A DNA stretch of 64,000 nucleotides, taken from contig NZ_CP058909.1 of assembly GCF_013415905.1 (NCBI RefSeq), forward strand, positions 3,968,001-4,032,000, given 5' to 3'. A program made the translations under genes and the position numbers. The notes under the pieces were generated by a model. That model saw only the letters and a program-made list of their open reading frames with translations, did no database searches and was not told the origin of the DNA. Position 1 is the stretch's first letter. Every line of letters starts with the position of its first letter. Source of the stretch: Halosimplex pelagicum (GTDB lineage: Archaea > Halobacteriota > Halobacteria > Halobacteriales > Haloarculaceae). Below are positions 1-9,782 of the stretch, in pieces.

Positions 1-2101
1 TGTAGGTCTGATGCTGGGTCTTGCCAATCCAACCTCTGGCTTTTTCTTTGATTGCCTCAGTAGGGTCCTCTTCCATCTTTTTTGCTCGTAGGATTTCTCT
101 ACGGGCACGAACAAGGTTCCGTACTGATGATTTCACCCTCTGACTGTCCGGGGCAGTGACATCATCGTATTTGTTACACGCAGTCTCCAGTTCGTCGAAG
201 TCGTTGAAGTCAAGGCCCTCGTCAGGGACCTGCTCTGGGTTGTTAGCCGCAATTGCGATACCGACCTTCGATATGACCTCGTCCTCAAGCTGACCTACTA
301 GGTTGACCAGTTCTTCCCGGTCAGTGTAGAGGTTATAATAGTTGTCGAGTGTCGGTTCTAAGTCCTGCAGGCAGTTCTCGGCTTTCATCGTGACCCTGGC
401 AGGGGCGTGCTTATCAATGAGTTTATCCAATGCCTCTTTATGTCGTTCCTTTTCAGATTCCTCGTCGTTGAGCTCTTGGATAAACGGGTTTACTTTTGCT
501 GACCGACCAGCGTCATCCGGGTCAAGGGCCAGTTCAATGTCGTCGCCCGCCTCGGAGGCTGCTTCGCTCGCATCAATTGACGATTCGACGGTAGTCGGAA
601 TGTCTAGTTCAAGCCCATTCGCGGCCCTATAGAGGCCGGCCCGACGCTTGATTAGCGAGAACTGCTCGATAGCGATCTCAATGAGCGTGTCCTCTTCCCC
701 CTTCCACCCGTCGTTGGGCCTGTACTGGGTGTAGTCTCCTAGTGAGTTAGGAAGCCGTTCGATGATATCCTTTGCGACCGCTGCTCGCTGTTCTGCATCT
801 CGCTCCCACTCCGCTTGGTCTCTGGAGACATCGAACGTGTCTAAGATGTCTTCATGGAGGGTCCCTGATGCGTGGTATCCGATCCGATCCATGTAAGACT
901 CTCCGAGCAACTCTTGGAGGGTCTCGATCTCGTCTCTAAGGGTGTTGGCCTGATCGTTCTCAAGCCGGTACTCGTGGTTCTGTGGCGGTTGCAGGGGGTC
1001 ATCGACAATTTCATTTCTGACACTAGGATCAAGCGCGGCCGTGGCCTCTTCTAAAGACTCCAGTAGATCCGCTTCCTGCTCAATGGCGGTTTCCTTTTCT
1101 TGGACGTAACTTTCTAAGTTAGATTCGGTGTCTTCGACATCCTCGGTGACGTACCTTGCGTACTGCGGGACTGTGAGTGTAAAGGGGGCGTACTTCGGTG
1201 GGCCGTTGTTTTCGCCTCCGCTGAAGTCTTGTCTCGTGTCCGGTTGATCGTCTAGATTGTACCACGCGAGAAGCGCGTATAGAACTCCTTTATTGAACGC
1301 TGATTCATCAACATGAGCATCAAACGGGAGAAGATGAATCGTTTCGAACAGTTTCCGGTCGTTCAATTCAAGATACTCAAGCTCCGATAGTGCCGCGTAC
1401 GCATTCGTCTTCTCGTTTGGCCCGTCGTTCGCCGACGGAGCAGGCAAGCTCCCGAATAACGTGAGGTCTCCGTTCGTCTGTTCAATGATCCGGTAGGCAA
1501 GGTCGATGAGGATGCCGGACCCGGTCCCGCCTCCAAATCCAACAACAACTGCAACCTCCGGGGTATCATTAGAATTCTCAAGGTCGTTAATGAGGTCACC
1601 GAGAGGATCATTGTCAGACTGACCGAGTCGGTGGATCGCTTTCGTGAGTCCGCGCTTGCGATTTACGCCGGTGGAAGCGAGTCCCTTGAGGCTATCGACT
1701 GTTTTATTCTCTTCAAGCCACCAAGCTTCAAGGTCAAGTTCCCGCATGATCTGCGGAATGTATGTTTCGTTGACGACGTTGTTAGGGTGCAGTAAATTCT
1801 GGTCGATATCCCCGAGATCGATCGTGGTAGCGTCGATCGTAATGTCTAACGGATCGTCTACCGTTGCCTTTGCGTTTTCGGCGGCCTTGTCAAAATCATC
1901 TTCGATATCCTCAGGAGTCTCATTAGTATCCGTGTTAACGAAATATGCGTTGAAGTCAGACGGGTTCCCGTCTGGCCCGTTGTCTATCTCATCAGATAGA
2001 AGCGCTTCAAAAAACCATTTCTGGTCGGGAAGTGTCCATCCAATCTTCGTCCCAGCTCCACCCAAGAACACCACATGGGTCGGTGCCCGCAGTCTTGCCA
2101 T
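1..2101 (-). CDS. Tubulin/FtsZ-like GTPase (Tubulin_2-like), 3' end outside window
   Basis: The reading frame is open from the ATG at 2101 to the window edge, about 700 codons. The start MARLRAPTHVVFLGGAGTKI carries a glycine-rich GGAGTKIG loop like the tubulin T1 loop. Near residue 190 there is a perfect GGGTGSG tubulin signature (T4 loop) followed by an ILIDLAYRI helix. It is far longer than FtsZ (about 350-400 residues) and matches the prokaryotic Tubulin_2 type, with a long helical C-terminal part. Inference: a GTP-binding cytoskeletal protein that assembles at the membrane, working with the vWA, kinase and GTPase genes nearby. The assignment rests on motifs only; the C-terminus is not visible. 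Confidence 0.8.
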   Translation of the reverse strand, partial: MARLRAPTHVVFLGGAGTKIGWTLPDQKWFFEALLSDEIDNGPDGNPSDFNAYFVNTDTNETPEDIEDDFDKAAENAKATVDDPLDITIDATTIDLGDIDQNLLHPNNVVNETYIPQIMRELDLEAWWLEENKTVDSLKGLASTGVNRKRGLTKAIHRLGQSDNDPLGDLINDLENSNDTPEVAVVVGFGGGTGSGILIDLAYRIIEQTNGDLTLFGSLPAPSANDGPNEKTNAYAALSELEYLELNDRKLFETIHLLPFDAHVDESAFNKGVLYALLAWYNLDDQPDTRQDFSGGENNGPPKYAPFTLTVPQYARYVTEDVEDTESNLESYVQEKETAIEQEADLLESLEEATAALDPSVRNEIVDDPLQPPQNHEYRLENDQANTLRDEIETLQELLGESYMDRIGYHASGTLHEDILDTFDVSRDQAEWERDAEQRAAVAKDIIERLPNSLGDYTQYRPNDGWKGEEDTLIEIAIEQFSLIKRRAGLYRAANGLELDIPTTVESSIDASEAASEAGDDIELALDPDDAGRSAKVNPFIQELNDEESEKERHKEALDKLIDKHAPARVTMKAENCLQDLEPTLDNYYNLYTDREELVNLVGQLEDEVISKVGIAIAANNPEQVPDEGLDFNDFDELETACNKYDDVTAPDSQRVKSSVRNLVRARREILRAKKMEEDPTEAIKEKARGWIGKTQHQTY

Positions 2102-2506
2102 GGAACATTCTATTTGCCTCGGATGTTATTAGGTTTTATGTACATATCAGCCAAAGAACCGCTGAACGAAATCGTGTATTACTATCCGCCTAACAATATA
2201 TAAACAGAATTATTGTGAAATTATACTAATAAATTTATCAATCTTGACAACTATGCGTTCTGATTCAGGACTGTAATTATCTCTCCAACAGATATTTTCG
2301 ATATGTCGTGAATATTATACCTGAAAAGAAAATTTGGGATGTGATAGGCTGAGTTCCAATCTTCGATCGGTTCGTTCGTTGCGAGACTGCGCCCTAACGG
2401 GCTCATACGTGAGTTCCTGGGCAGGTGACCGCAGATCACTCATTAGACACGCTATGGAACAACGCCGGTAGTTGCTAATTAATCATAACAAAAAGGCACT
2501 GTATCA
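2102..2506. promoter_or_regulatory. Divergent intergenic region between tubulin-like and GTPase genes
   Basis: About 400 AT-rich bases without a convincing gene. A TATA-like TATATAAA at about 2194-2201 could serve the minus-strand tubulin-like gene, and an AT-rich TAATTAATCA just upstream of 2507 could serve the GTPase pair. The two transcription units therefore probably have separate but adjacent promoters. Confidence 0.4.
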
Positions 2507-4282
2507 GTGTCAAACTATGAGGCAGAGATTTTTAGTATAGGTATACTTATTGTGCATCTATCAATGACGGTGGGTCAGCAGAGTCTTACCAAGCTGCTAT
2601 ATGGAGAAATCAAGGAACTGTTCGTCTACCATATTGAGGAGGTGAAAACTATCCTTTGGCAGATGTTTGCGATATTCGTCTGTTCTGGAGTGTTGGCGTA
2701 TGCTTGGTACATCGGCTGGATAACCGGAAATGCGTACGATCTCTTTAATATTCTCAGTATAATGCTCCCGGTGAATGAAGCCACTCTCTTCACTATCCCG
2801 GCTGGCTTCCTTTTCGGCTTGTTTGGGTTGTTCGTTCTAGACGACTACAAGCGACTCCAAGGGCTGTTCCTATTCGCGTCAGGATTAATCGGTATCGCCA
2901 CAATCGTTGTGTTTGTTGACGCGCTCCAAGGCTACAGTTGGTTTACCGTTGAGACAATCGGTACAGGGCTACTAGCATTTGTGTTCGGAATGCTGTATGG
3001 TGGCCTAATAGAAGAGTTGCGAACTGATGGGCTGAATGTTTTCGACGAGGGGCTCGAGCGGTTTAGATCTTTAGTGTTTATTGTCGGGATCTGGGCAATC
3101 GCAGAGGCGCTCATTGATGAGAACCTTATTTGGACCGCCGGAGATGTTCCGACGGTCGTCGCGGGGATAGCGATACCGGCGAAGTTTCCTGGAAAAATAA
3201 TCGGATTGGAGTTTGACCCAATTGTCTCGCTTGTAGCGTTTGTTGTCTTTATGGGGGCACTCTTGTGGCTCCTCGAACTGCTCGGAAAGTTTGGCGATCA
3301 TGACCTCGACAAGTCCGTACTCATTCTCGGTCCGGACAGGGCTGGCAAAACGTGGTTCATGGGTGGAACGGCTTACTGCCTCATGGACCAGGCGATTCAA
3401 GGAAATCAGACAGTTGACCCAGATCCAAATGACCCACTTGACGATATTCGCTCTGCTTTCGCCCAAGATGACTTTGACAACGAGTTACTCGAACCGAACG
3501 AGGGGAGTGAGCACGATTTCTTCCGCTTTCAGTTCAGGCACGGACTGATCAAACGCCAGCGGGTGACAGTTAAGACCGTCGACTATCCTGGTGAGCATCT
3601 CAAACAAATCGAAACGGACATCGATGATGCTTGGGACACATTCCTTGACAAGTGGGACGACTATGAAGACCGCAAGGTTCCAACCTTCGAAGAGCTCAGA
3701 GAGAAGGATCGACAGAATGGCATTGATCCCGACCAGATGACATCATTACTCTCGATACTCGCTATGGACGCCGATACGCTCGGATTGGTGCTTCCAATGG
3801 ACGAGTTCGCTGAGGAATTAGACGACAATGAACTCCCGGAATACCTCGATCAATCTGACTTGGAGTCGCGACGGCAGTCTCGAGCCGTCCCTCGCCGAAC
3901 CAATAGTAACGAGACAGGGAACGGGTTCTTCGAAGTGTACAAAGAACTCTGTGACGACAAAGACTTCTTCTTCCTAGCCACCATGAGCGACACTTTCTTG
4001 CAGACATACAGTATGTACGAGGGCAAGTTTCCGAAGACCTCATGGGACGACTTCCGGGAACACATCTGGGGGTATGTACAAGACCTCAGCAAGAGAGACC
4101 AGTTTGAACCCGGTGTCAATCTGGACATGGAGCGACACAAATACATATATCCGGTCTACTTCGAACCCGACAAATCGAACCCACGGACACAAGACGGTGA
4201 GCTAAAGCCGAAACTTGATTGGGATGATGACCACTACGCATTGCGAGGGCTACAGTACGTACTGGAAAGGATTGGGCGATAA
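2507..4282 (+). CDS. Membrane-anchored P-loop GTPase-like protein
   Basis: 591 residues with a GTG start. The N-terminal 260 residues hold about six hydrophobic segments (around 48-72, 95-112, 118-138, 150-168, 188-203 and 236-260). A cytoplasmic nucleotide-binding domain follows, with a P-loop GPDRAGKT at 275-282 and a Walker-B-like VDYPGE near 358-363. This resembles the distinct GTPase that co-occurs with tubulin-like and vWA genes. The next gene begins 4 bases after the stop, so they form an operon. Inference: an integral-membrane GTPase that recruits or remodels membrane together with the tubulin-like protein. Specificity for GTP rather than ATP is not proven by the motifs. Confidence 0.65.
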   Translation: MSNYEAEIFSIGILIVHLSMTVGQQSLTKLLYGEIKELFVYHIEEVKTILWQMFAIFVCSGVLAYAWYIGWITGNAYDLFNILSIMLPVNEATLFTIPAGFLFGLFGLFVLDDYKRLQGLFLFASGLIGIATIVVFVDALQGYSWFTVETIGTGLLAFVFGMLYGGLIEELRTDGLNVFDEGLERFRSLVFIVGIWAIAEALIDENLIWTAGDVPTVVAGIAIPAKFPGKIIGLEFDPIVSLVAFVVFMGALLWLLELLGKFGDHDLDKSVLILGPDRAGKTWFMGGTAYCLMDQAIQGNQTVDPDPNDPLDDIRSAFAQDDFDNELLEPNEGSEHDFFRFQFRHGLIKRQRVTVKTVDYPGEHLKQIETDIDDAWDTFLDKWDDYEDRKVPTFEELREKDRQNGIDPDQMTSLLSILAMDADTLGLVLPMDEFAEELDDNELPEYLDQSDLESRRQSRAVPRRTNSNETGNGFFEVYKELCDDKDFFFLATMSDTFLQTYSMYEGKFPKTSWDDFREHIWGYVQDLSKRDQFEPGVNLDMERHKYIYPVYFEPDKSNPRTQDGELKPKLDWDDDHYALRGLQYVLERIGR

Positions 4283-4285
4283 CCG

Positions 4286-7200
4286 ATGACGGAATTTTTC
4301 ATTGCCAACAACAGCGGTGATGTCGTTTACCCTCTGAAAGATGAGGAGCCGTCAACCGACTGGTCTATAGAACTAGTCAAAGTACTTCCGGAATTGAACC
4401 GCAATGGGTTCCAATTCTATGCACATCCTGAAGCTGGTAGGGCGGTATCGTTCTTTAAGGGATCTCGTGGCACGCGAAATCAGTTCTACGGAGTTCTGAA
4501 TGGGACTTCCGAAACAGACCTGTTAAAAGAGTTGAAACAGCGTGTCGAAGAGGCGTTCCAAAATCAAGGATGGATGATTGCGGAGACAGAGACGGGTGGT
4601 GATGCGATCTATACCGGCATGACCACTGCCGAGGTGATTGAGGATTTGGCAATTGAAGAAAGGTATTTGTCCCGACTAATCAAGGATAGTCAGGATGACG
4701 AACCGGTGGAATTGGGGGCACCCGACACTATTACTGCCCTTCAAATGTCCCTATTTCTGTTTGAGCAGTACGGACAAAACATCCGAGTCTCAATCTGTGA
4801 GTCCGGCATCGTAGATGACCTTCCACTCAGCGACGTAGTCGTAATTCCAAATGACTCCGAGGAACCGGGCCAACCGGTGAGAGCTACGAAGGAAAAACTG
4901 GACAAAATAAAACTTGAATCACGGATAGATGATGCAAAGGCCGAGACAGAACGGCTCTTATTTGGGGATGAGAACAGACATGACTCTTCGGGGAACTCTC
5001 CCGGTCAGATTGCGAACGCTCTCAACCCACTCTCATTCGGAGGAGACAAGTTCCTTGTTGAGACAGAGGACCAACGAAAATATCGCCTGAACCAACCTCT
5101 AACGAAGTACCTGTTTACTGGCGCAGCGGTTGGACTACTGTTCAGTATCATTATTGGTTGGATGTTTGGCATATTTGGATCAGCTGTGAATACATTAACT
5201 CGTACGATATACCTCCATCAGTGGCCGATTCGCGTCTTTGACGCGATCCCCCAATCCGTGGCTGTTGAGAGTTGGTATGTCGTTGTCGGATGTGTCGTGA
5301 CCGTCACTCTGTCGACGGTAGATAGGAGAAGGGTCCAGGGTGGATTGGGCATGGCTCACCAAGTTATTAAGAATATCTACGAATTCTTAGTGAATGCGTC
5401 TGCGGATGATGAGGTCGGAAATAACTCTGTCGTCGTGAGTGAACTTCAGACCGGGCTTGAACGAATTCAAGAGAATTCTGCGGCCGATGACAGGTACGGT
5501 GGATTCTTGTCCATCGTCCAAGATCATATCTTTACCGACACCGCGATCGAGGTTGAACCGGCTGCCAGTGCTGAACGAGCGGAGCGACGTGCGGCCGCAA
5601 AAGGCTTTGCGGTAGGTCTGGCGGCAGTTTCACTCATCGCGGGGCTGACCGGAGCGGTTGCCGTCGGCATTGACCAGTTGTGGATCCCGTTCATTAACGG
5701 CGCAATAGCGGTCGCCCTCTTGACCGGCGGTTGGACGCTTGGCAAGGGTCTGTTCAGACTTATATGGGGATTTTACAGGCCTCTGAAGGGGTTCCTGAAA
5801 GAGAAGAGAGAGTGGTCTTCGACCGGTTTATTTGGCGGGATCGCCCGGTGGAACAGGGTAAAACTTGGGCTTGTGTCCCTGGGAATCGTGTCTTGTATCG
5901 ACCTATGGGCAGATATCTGGGCCTCGGGCGAGGGCATCGCGGTCCAAGCCCTGACGGTAGCGGCCGCCGAGACATTCGGACGGGCTGGATTCGGTATCGA
6001 GAACGGCGTTGAACTATTGTTCTTCTTCACGCTGAGTTACCTCCTCATCTGGTTTAGTACCCTGAGATACGCTACCGGTGAGAAGACGTATCCTGAGATG
6101 GTCACCGTCGCGATGGTGGTCGGGGTCGGAGCAGTATGGGCAACAGGGTCCGGAGAGCTGGTGAAGGGTGCTGGCGCTGCCGTCGGTGTTCCCCTCGGGA
6201 TAATCGTTGGCGTCGCATCCGCGAAGGCTACTACCGAACTTGTCACGACGCTGATCACCACTGCGTTGCGGGCGGGGGGTGTTTACATTATTGTCGAACG
6301 GATCATCTCCTACCAGTCTCCACTCCTCTACGACACTGAGACTCAGCAGATCGTCACCGGTACTTTCGGGTTTGAGGGCCTTGAGTCGCTGTCCGCATTC
6401 GTTGCAGGAGAATTGGCGCTCATCATCGCAGGAGTCGCTTTCCTTCCAGTCGCAATTAAAACCGGACGAAATCGGGCTCAGGTATTAATCCTCGGGCCCC
6501 AGAGTATGGGGTCTGACGACCCTGACAAGGGTAGGATCGGTCAAATGAACGAAACTAAAAACTTCATCACCTTACTATATCATGCAATGAAATATAGGGA
6601 CGATATTGAAGAAATCACTCCGAACAACCACCTTAGTACACTGATCGAGCAACCTGAGATGGACTTTGAGGACGAACTGGCGTCGTCGGAAATCCTCGAC
6701 ATTGAATTCAGCTTCACAATTGGAGGAAAACGTGAGGGGGTCGTAACTTTCCCGTACATGCAGGAGGAATACTTGACCGATTCGCTGAATGACCAAATCG
6801 ATCAGAATAAAAAGGCCTTAAGCAGGTCTTCAGATAGCGAAGACGACGGTGCGGTCTCCACTGTCGCGGACGCAGTGGTCCGCGCTGATGTCATCCTCCT
6901 CTTGTTCCCGGTTGAAAGTGCATTAGAGGAGCGATCTGGGTCATCACCCAACAATGATGTCGGCCAAGAACTCAGGTATTTGCCCGTTTACAAGGATCTG
7001 ATCTACGACCACCTGATGATCGGGAAGTCGGACCCGGAAATCATCGGGGTGGCTACCGAGGCAGCAAGGTTCGCACAGCGCCAATACGGAGCTGGTGACG
7101 GTGACGAGATAGACGATGAGGTCATCCGGAACAACTTCATGGACCTGCGTCTAACGGTAACCGATCATGTAGCTAATCAGATGATAACCGAACAGTTGGA

Positions 7201-7312
7201 TAACGGTGTCCAAGGCAATTTGTACGTCCCTATTTGGCTCGCAAAGGAAGGCGAACTAGGCTCCGTCCGGGGAGCAGACCCCATCGTGAGCTCGATTGTG
7301 GACTCTCTCTGA
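4286..7312 (+). CDS. Large membrane protein with degenerate GTPase-like domain
   Basis: 1008 residues. An N-terminal soluble region of about 270 residues precedes several membrane segments (about 278-300, 325-350, 448-475, 480-500, 533-550, 580-600, 608-640, 645-665 and 705-725). The final 280 residues start with VLILGPQSMGSDD, which lines up with VLILGPDRAGKT of the upstream gene but lacks the GKT. Later, TFPYMQEEY stands where the partner has VDYPGE. I read this as a paralogous pseudo-GTPase that pairs with the active one. The gene is co-transcribed with the upstream GTPase. The function beyond that is unknown. Confidence 0.6.
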   Translation: MTEFFIANNSGDVVYPLKDEEPSTDWSIELVKVLPELNRNGFQFYAHPEAGRAVSFFKGSRGTRNQFYGVLNGTSETDLLKELKQRVEEAFQNQGWMIAETETGGDAIYTGMTTAEVIEDLAIEERYLSRLIKDSQDDEPVELGAPDTITALQMSLFLFEQYGQNIRVSICESGIVDDLPLSDVVVIPNDSEEPGQPVRATKEKLDKIKLESRIDDAKAETERLLFGDENRHDSSGNSPGQIANALNPLSFGGDKFLVETEDQRKYRLNQPLTKYLFTGAAVGLLFSIIIGWMFGIFGSAVNTLTRTIYLHQWPIRVFDAIPQSVAVESWYVVVGCVVTVTLSTVDRRRVQGGLGMAHQVIKNIYEFLVNASADDEVGNNSVVVSELQTGLERIQENSAADDRYGGFLSIVQDHIFTDTAIEVEPAASAERAERRAAAKGFAVGLAAVSLIAGLTGAVAVGIDQLWIPFINGAIAVALLTGGWTLGKGLFRLIWGFYRPLKGFLKEKREWSSTGLFGGIARWNRVKLGLVSLGIVSCIDLWADIWASGEGIAVQALTVAAAETFGRAGFGIENGVELLFFFTLSYLLIWFSTLRYATGEKTYPEMVTVAMVVGVGAVWATGSGELVKGAGAAVGVPLGIIVGVASAKATTELVTTLITTALRAGGVYIIVERIISYQSPLLYDTETQQIVTGTFGFEGLESLSAFVAGELALIIAGVAFLPVAIKTGRNRAQVLILGPQSMGSDDPDKGRIGQMNETKNFITLLYHAMKYRDDIEEITPNNHLSTLIEQPEMDFEDELASSEILDIEFSFTIGGKREGVVTFPYMQEEYLTDSLNDQIDQNKKALSRSSDSEDDGAVSTVADAVVRADVILLLFPVESALEERSGSSPNNDVGQELRYLPVYKDLIYDHLMIGKSDPEIIGVATEAARFAQRQYGAGDGDEIDDEVIRNNFMDLRLTVTDHVANQMITEQLDNGVQGNLYVPIWLAKEGELGSVRGADPIVSSIVDSL

Positions 7313-7368
7313 TCGGTGAGTGGTGTAGCCGGTCTCTGTGTAGTTTGTTAATGAATCCATCACTCTGA

Positions 7369-8628
7369 CTAATCCTCGAAGGGGTCAGTGTCCATCCAGT
7401 CATCGTCCATCTCATCTTGGTCTTCATCGTCTGTCGTTGTTGATGTATTACCGCCGTCGTCCGCTGAGGTGGATGTACTGTCCTCTTCGAAGGGGTTGGT
7501 TTCTATCCAACTGTCTTTATTCGACTCAATGTCGTCGCCGTTGTCTGTTGCTTGGTCGGTGTCCTCACCGTCGTCAATCTCGGGCGTGTTGTCGTCTTCA
7601 AACGGGTCGAAATCTTGCCACTCGTCGCCTTCCCCAGGTCCTGTTGCTCCAGAACTGTTCGATTCATCTCCTCCGGGAAGCTGCTCCTTTGGGATACCAG
7701 CCGCTTTTCCAAGGACGCGTGCCCATTCTTTTGGACTGGGGCGACCCCAGCCCAAATCCTTCGCGCCCGTATCGAAGCACTTAGTGAAGTGTTTCCTGAT
7801 CTCCCGTGGCAACTGGTCGTATTTTGTTTGCATCCCGTCGTGGGGCTCTAGCCCGTCCGCAGATGTCTCGTACGGGAAGGCGTTCCCTTGGATCATGTCC
7901 TGGAGGCTCCCTGTTGCCGCATCGGACCCTTGAGCTAAAAACGGATGGCTCCCCTCCATCAGCAACTGGAAGATATGCACTCCCAGACAGAACCTATCGG
8001 CGTCTTTCACCTCTTCGAGACTGTCCGGTCGCTTCTCTGGCGGCGAGTACCGGGGAAAGTACGTGTCGTCATCGTACGTCGTTGTCTCCGTGTTGATGTG
8101 GAATGCGTCGCAGTCGATCAGCGTGACGAACCCCTCATTGATGAAGATGTTCTCGTGATTGTAATCACCGATCGCGTGTTCTTGCTCGTGAATCTCATAA
8201 ACTTGAAAAGCTAAGTTGTACGCGACCATCAACCGATCTTCCTGAGTGGAGTCGTCCCAAGTGAGTTCGAACATCGCGTAACTGAGGGCGTCGAGTGCCT
8301 CATCGAGATCCTTTTCAGGCATCTTATAGCCCAGGAACCGTCCGGAATTGTCCTCAACTACCTCTTGGGGCCAGATGATCGACCGGACACCTTCTTGTTC
8401 ATAGGTCCGGTCCCGCGGTCGGTTCTCTGGCTGCACCATCGCTCGGACTTTATCTGCCTTTTCGGCTCGACAGTCCGGGTTGAACACTTTCACTACCGAC
8501 TCTTTGGGACCTTCCAGACGGTAGACGGTTCCCTCTGCACCCGACCCGATCTTCGGACCGACTGTTCGAGTTTCCGATCCCACCACGACTGTCTCACCCG
8601 CGAGATTTTGATGATTGAGAGCGCTCAT
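7369..8628 (-). CDS. Ser/Thr protein-kinase-like protein with acidic DPFE-repeat tail
   Basis: 419 residues from the ATG at 8628, preceded by a GGTGA ribosome-binding site; an upstream in-frame GTG at 8637 is less likely. Kinase landmarks are the glycine loop GSGAEG (28-33), K47 in VVKVF, a catalytic loop IGDYNHEN (D155, N160) and a DFG-equivalent DCD (D172) followed by AFHI. A canonical HRD is replaced by IGD. After residue about 315 the protein becomes very acidic and carries three short motifs of the form Wxxx(D/N)PFE(D/E), the last at the very C-terminus. It is close to the kinase at 9783-11081. Inference: phosphorylates components of the tubulin-like/GTPase module. Confidence 0.75.
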   Translation of the reverse strand: MSALNHQNLAGETVVVGSETRTVGPKIGSGAEGTVYRLEGPKESVVKVFNPDCRAEKADKVRAMVQPENRPRDRTYEQEGVRSIIWPQEVVEDNSGRFLGYKMPEKDLDEALDALSYAMFELTWDDSTQEDRLMVAYNLAFQVYEIHEQEHAIGDYNHENIFINEGFVTLIDCDAFHINTETTTYDDDTYFPRYSPPEKRPDSLEEVKDADRFCLGVHIFQLLMEGSHPFLAQGSDAATGSLQDMIQGNAFPYETSADGLEPHDGMQTKYDQLPREIRKHFTKCFDTGAKDLGWGRPSPKEWARVLGKAAGIPKEQLPGGDESNSSGATGPGEGDEWQDFDPFEDDNTPEIDDGEDTDQATDNGDDIESNKDSWIETNPFEEDSTSTSADDGGNTSTTTDDEDQDEMDDDWMDTDPFED

Positions 8629-8758
8629 TGAGTTCACCTTGGACTGATATAGACCATCTGTACCGAGGATAATAATACTTCCACTAAAATTACAGGTGGG
8701 GGGGAGTGAGTCATGAAAATATCTCCCTCACAAGAGAGCGCTTTTTTCACCTACCGAG

Positions 8759-9586
8759 TCAGTAGAAATTCTGAGTCGCGTACACGCCACCGTCATGGTT
8801 TAGATATACCCCGATCCCTTCTTCAGTAAAGTGGTCCCGAAGTATGTTCTCGCGGTGTCCTTGAGAGTTCATCCACGCGTCCACGACGGACTGTGCCACC
8901 TTTTCGGGAGTCGCCAAGACATCATAATGCTCTAGAGCGATGTTTTCACCGCTACTCCGGGTGTCATGTCCGAACGTTTTGTATCTGTCGCTGGGCTCGT
9001 CGCCGTCGGGATTTGCGTGTGCGAAAAAGTCACGCTGGGCCATGTCACGACTGTGCCGTGCCGCGATGATACTCAGGTGATCACTATATGTCAGTCGATC
9101 TAGGCCGTGATCGACACGTCGTCTATTCGTCTCGTCGTGAATCGCGTGCTCAATTTCCACTGATTCTGCACTAAGTCGCATGTCCACGGGAACAGCTATT
9201 CGACGACGGTTAACCTGCGTGCCACAGTCGGCACAGGTGTCTCGCGGAGTAACTCGCGCACCGCACGCACCACAGTTCCACTCTCCCCCTATATATACGA
9301 TTGGTGCATCACACCCGTTGTGATACGACTGCATGGTCGTCCAACCACAAGCCGGACACTCCTTGCGACAGACGGTGACCGTCAACTCGTCATCCCCTCC
9401 CATCCCTAAATTGCTGTCGTAGTTTCCCCCAGCGTCTCGGGTCGGACGCGAACGGGTGTTCTCGCTCGCGTCGCCGTCGTCTACATTGTCTATCGCTTCG
9501 TCGATCCAACTGTCGGGATCTCCTCCATCGGTCAGGACTCTTCGATCTTGCCGACCCTCACCGGCCGAGGAACACTCATCGATCAT
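8759..9586 (-). CDS. Zinc-ribbon protein with C-terminal CAP (SCP/PR1) domain
   Basis: 275 residues. An acidic, low-complexity N-terminus is followed by zinc-binding pairs (CRKECPAC, CGAC, CADCGT) at about 72-120. A CAP domain at about 140-275 shows HxxTNxxRxxHGL-type spacing (HAIHDETNRRR), the internal ARHSRDMAQRDFFAH segment, GENIA and a GHRENIL motif. CAP proteins are normally secreted; no signal peptide or TAT motif is visible here, so this copy appears cytoplasmic. It lies between two kinase genes on the same strand and is likely co-transcribed with them. Confidence 0.7.
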   Translation of the reverse strand: MIDECSSAGEGRQDRRVLTDGGDPDSWIDEAIDNVDDGDASENTRSRPTRDAGGNYDSNLGMGGDDELTVTVCRKECPACGWTTMQSYHNGCDAPIVYIGGEWNCGACGARVTPRDTCADCGTQVNRRRIAVPVDMRLSAESVEIEHAIHDETNRRRVDHGLDRLTYSDHLSIIAARHSRDMAQRDFFAHANPDGDEPSDRYKTFGHDTRSSGENIALEHYDVLATPEKVAQSVVDAWMNSQGHRENILRDHFTEEGIGVYLNHDGGVYATQNFY

Positions 9587-9782
9587 TTCGGAACGAGAAA
9601 CAGGTTATCGACAGCGCATCAATACTCTTTTGTATGTTTCTCGGTCCGCTGTGGTGGAATCACCCCTCTGGAGACAGATATGCGTTTGAATTTGATCTTG
9701 GTTGGGAACTGTGTGATTCGGTGCAGGCGCGACCGTCGGAACGGTTGACCTCTGATCTTCCGGAGAAATGACTGACGCCTGT

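Noticed and set aside
2251-2439. 62-codon minus-strand frame between the divergent genes
   Set aside because: No coding character or ribosome-binding site, and it lies in the AT-rich promoter region.
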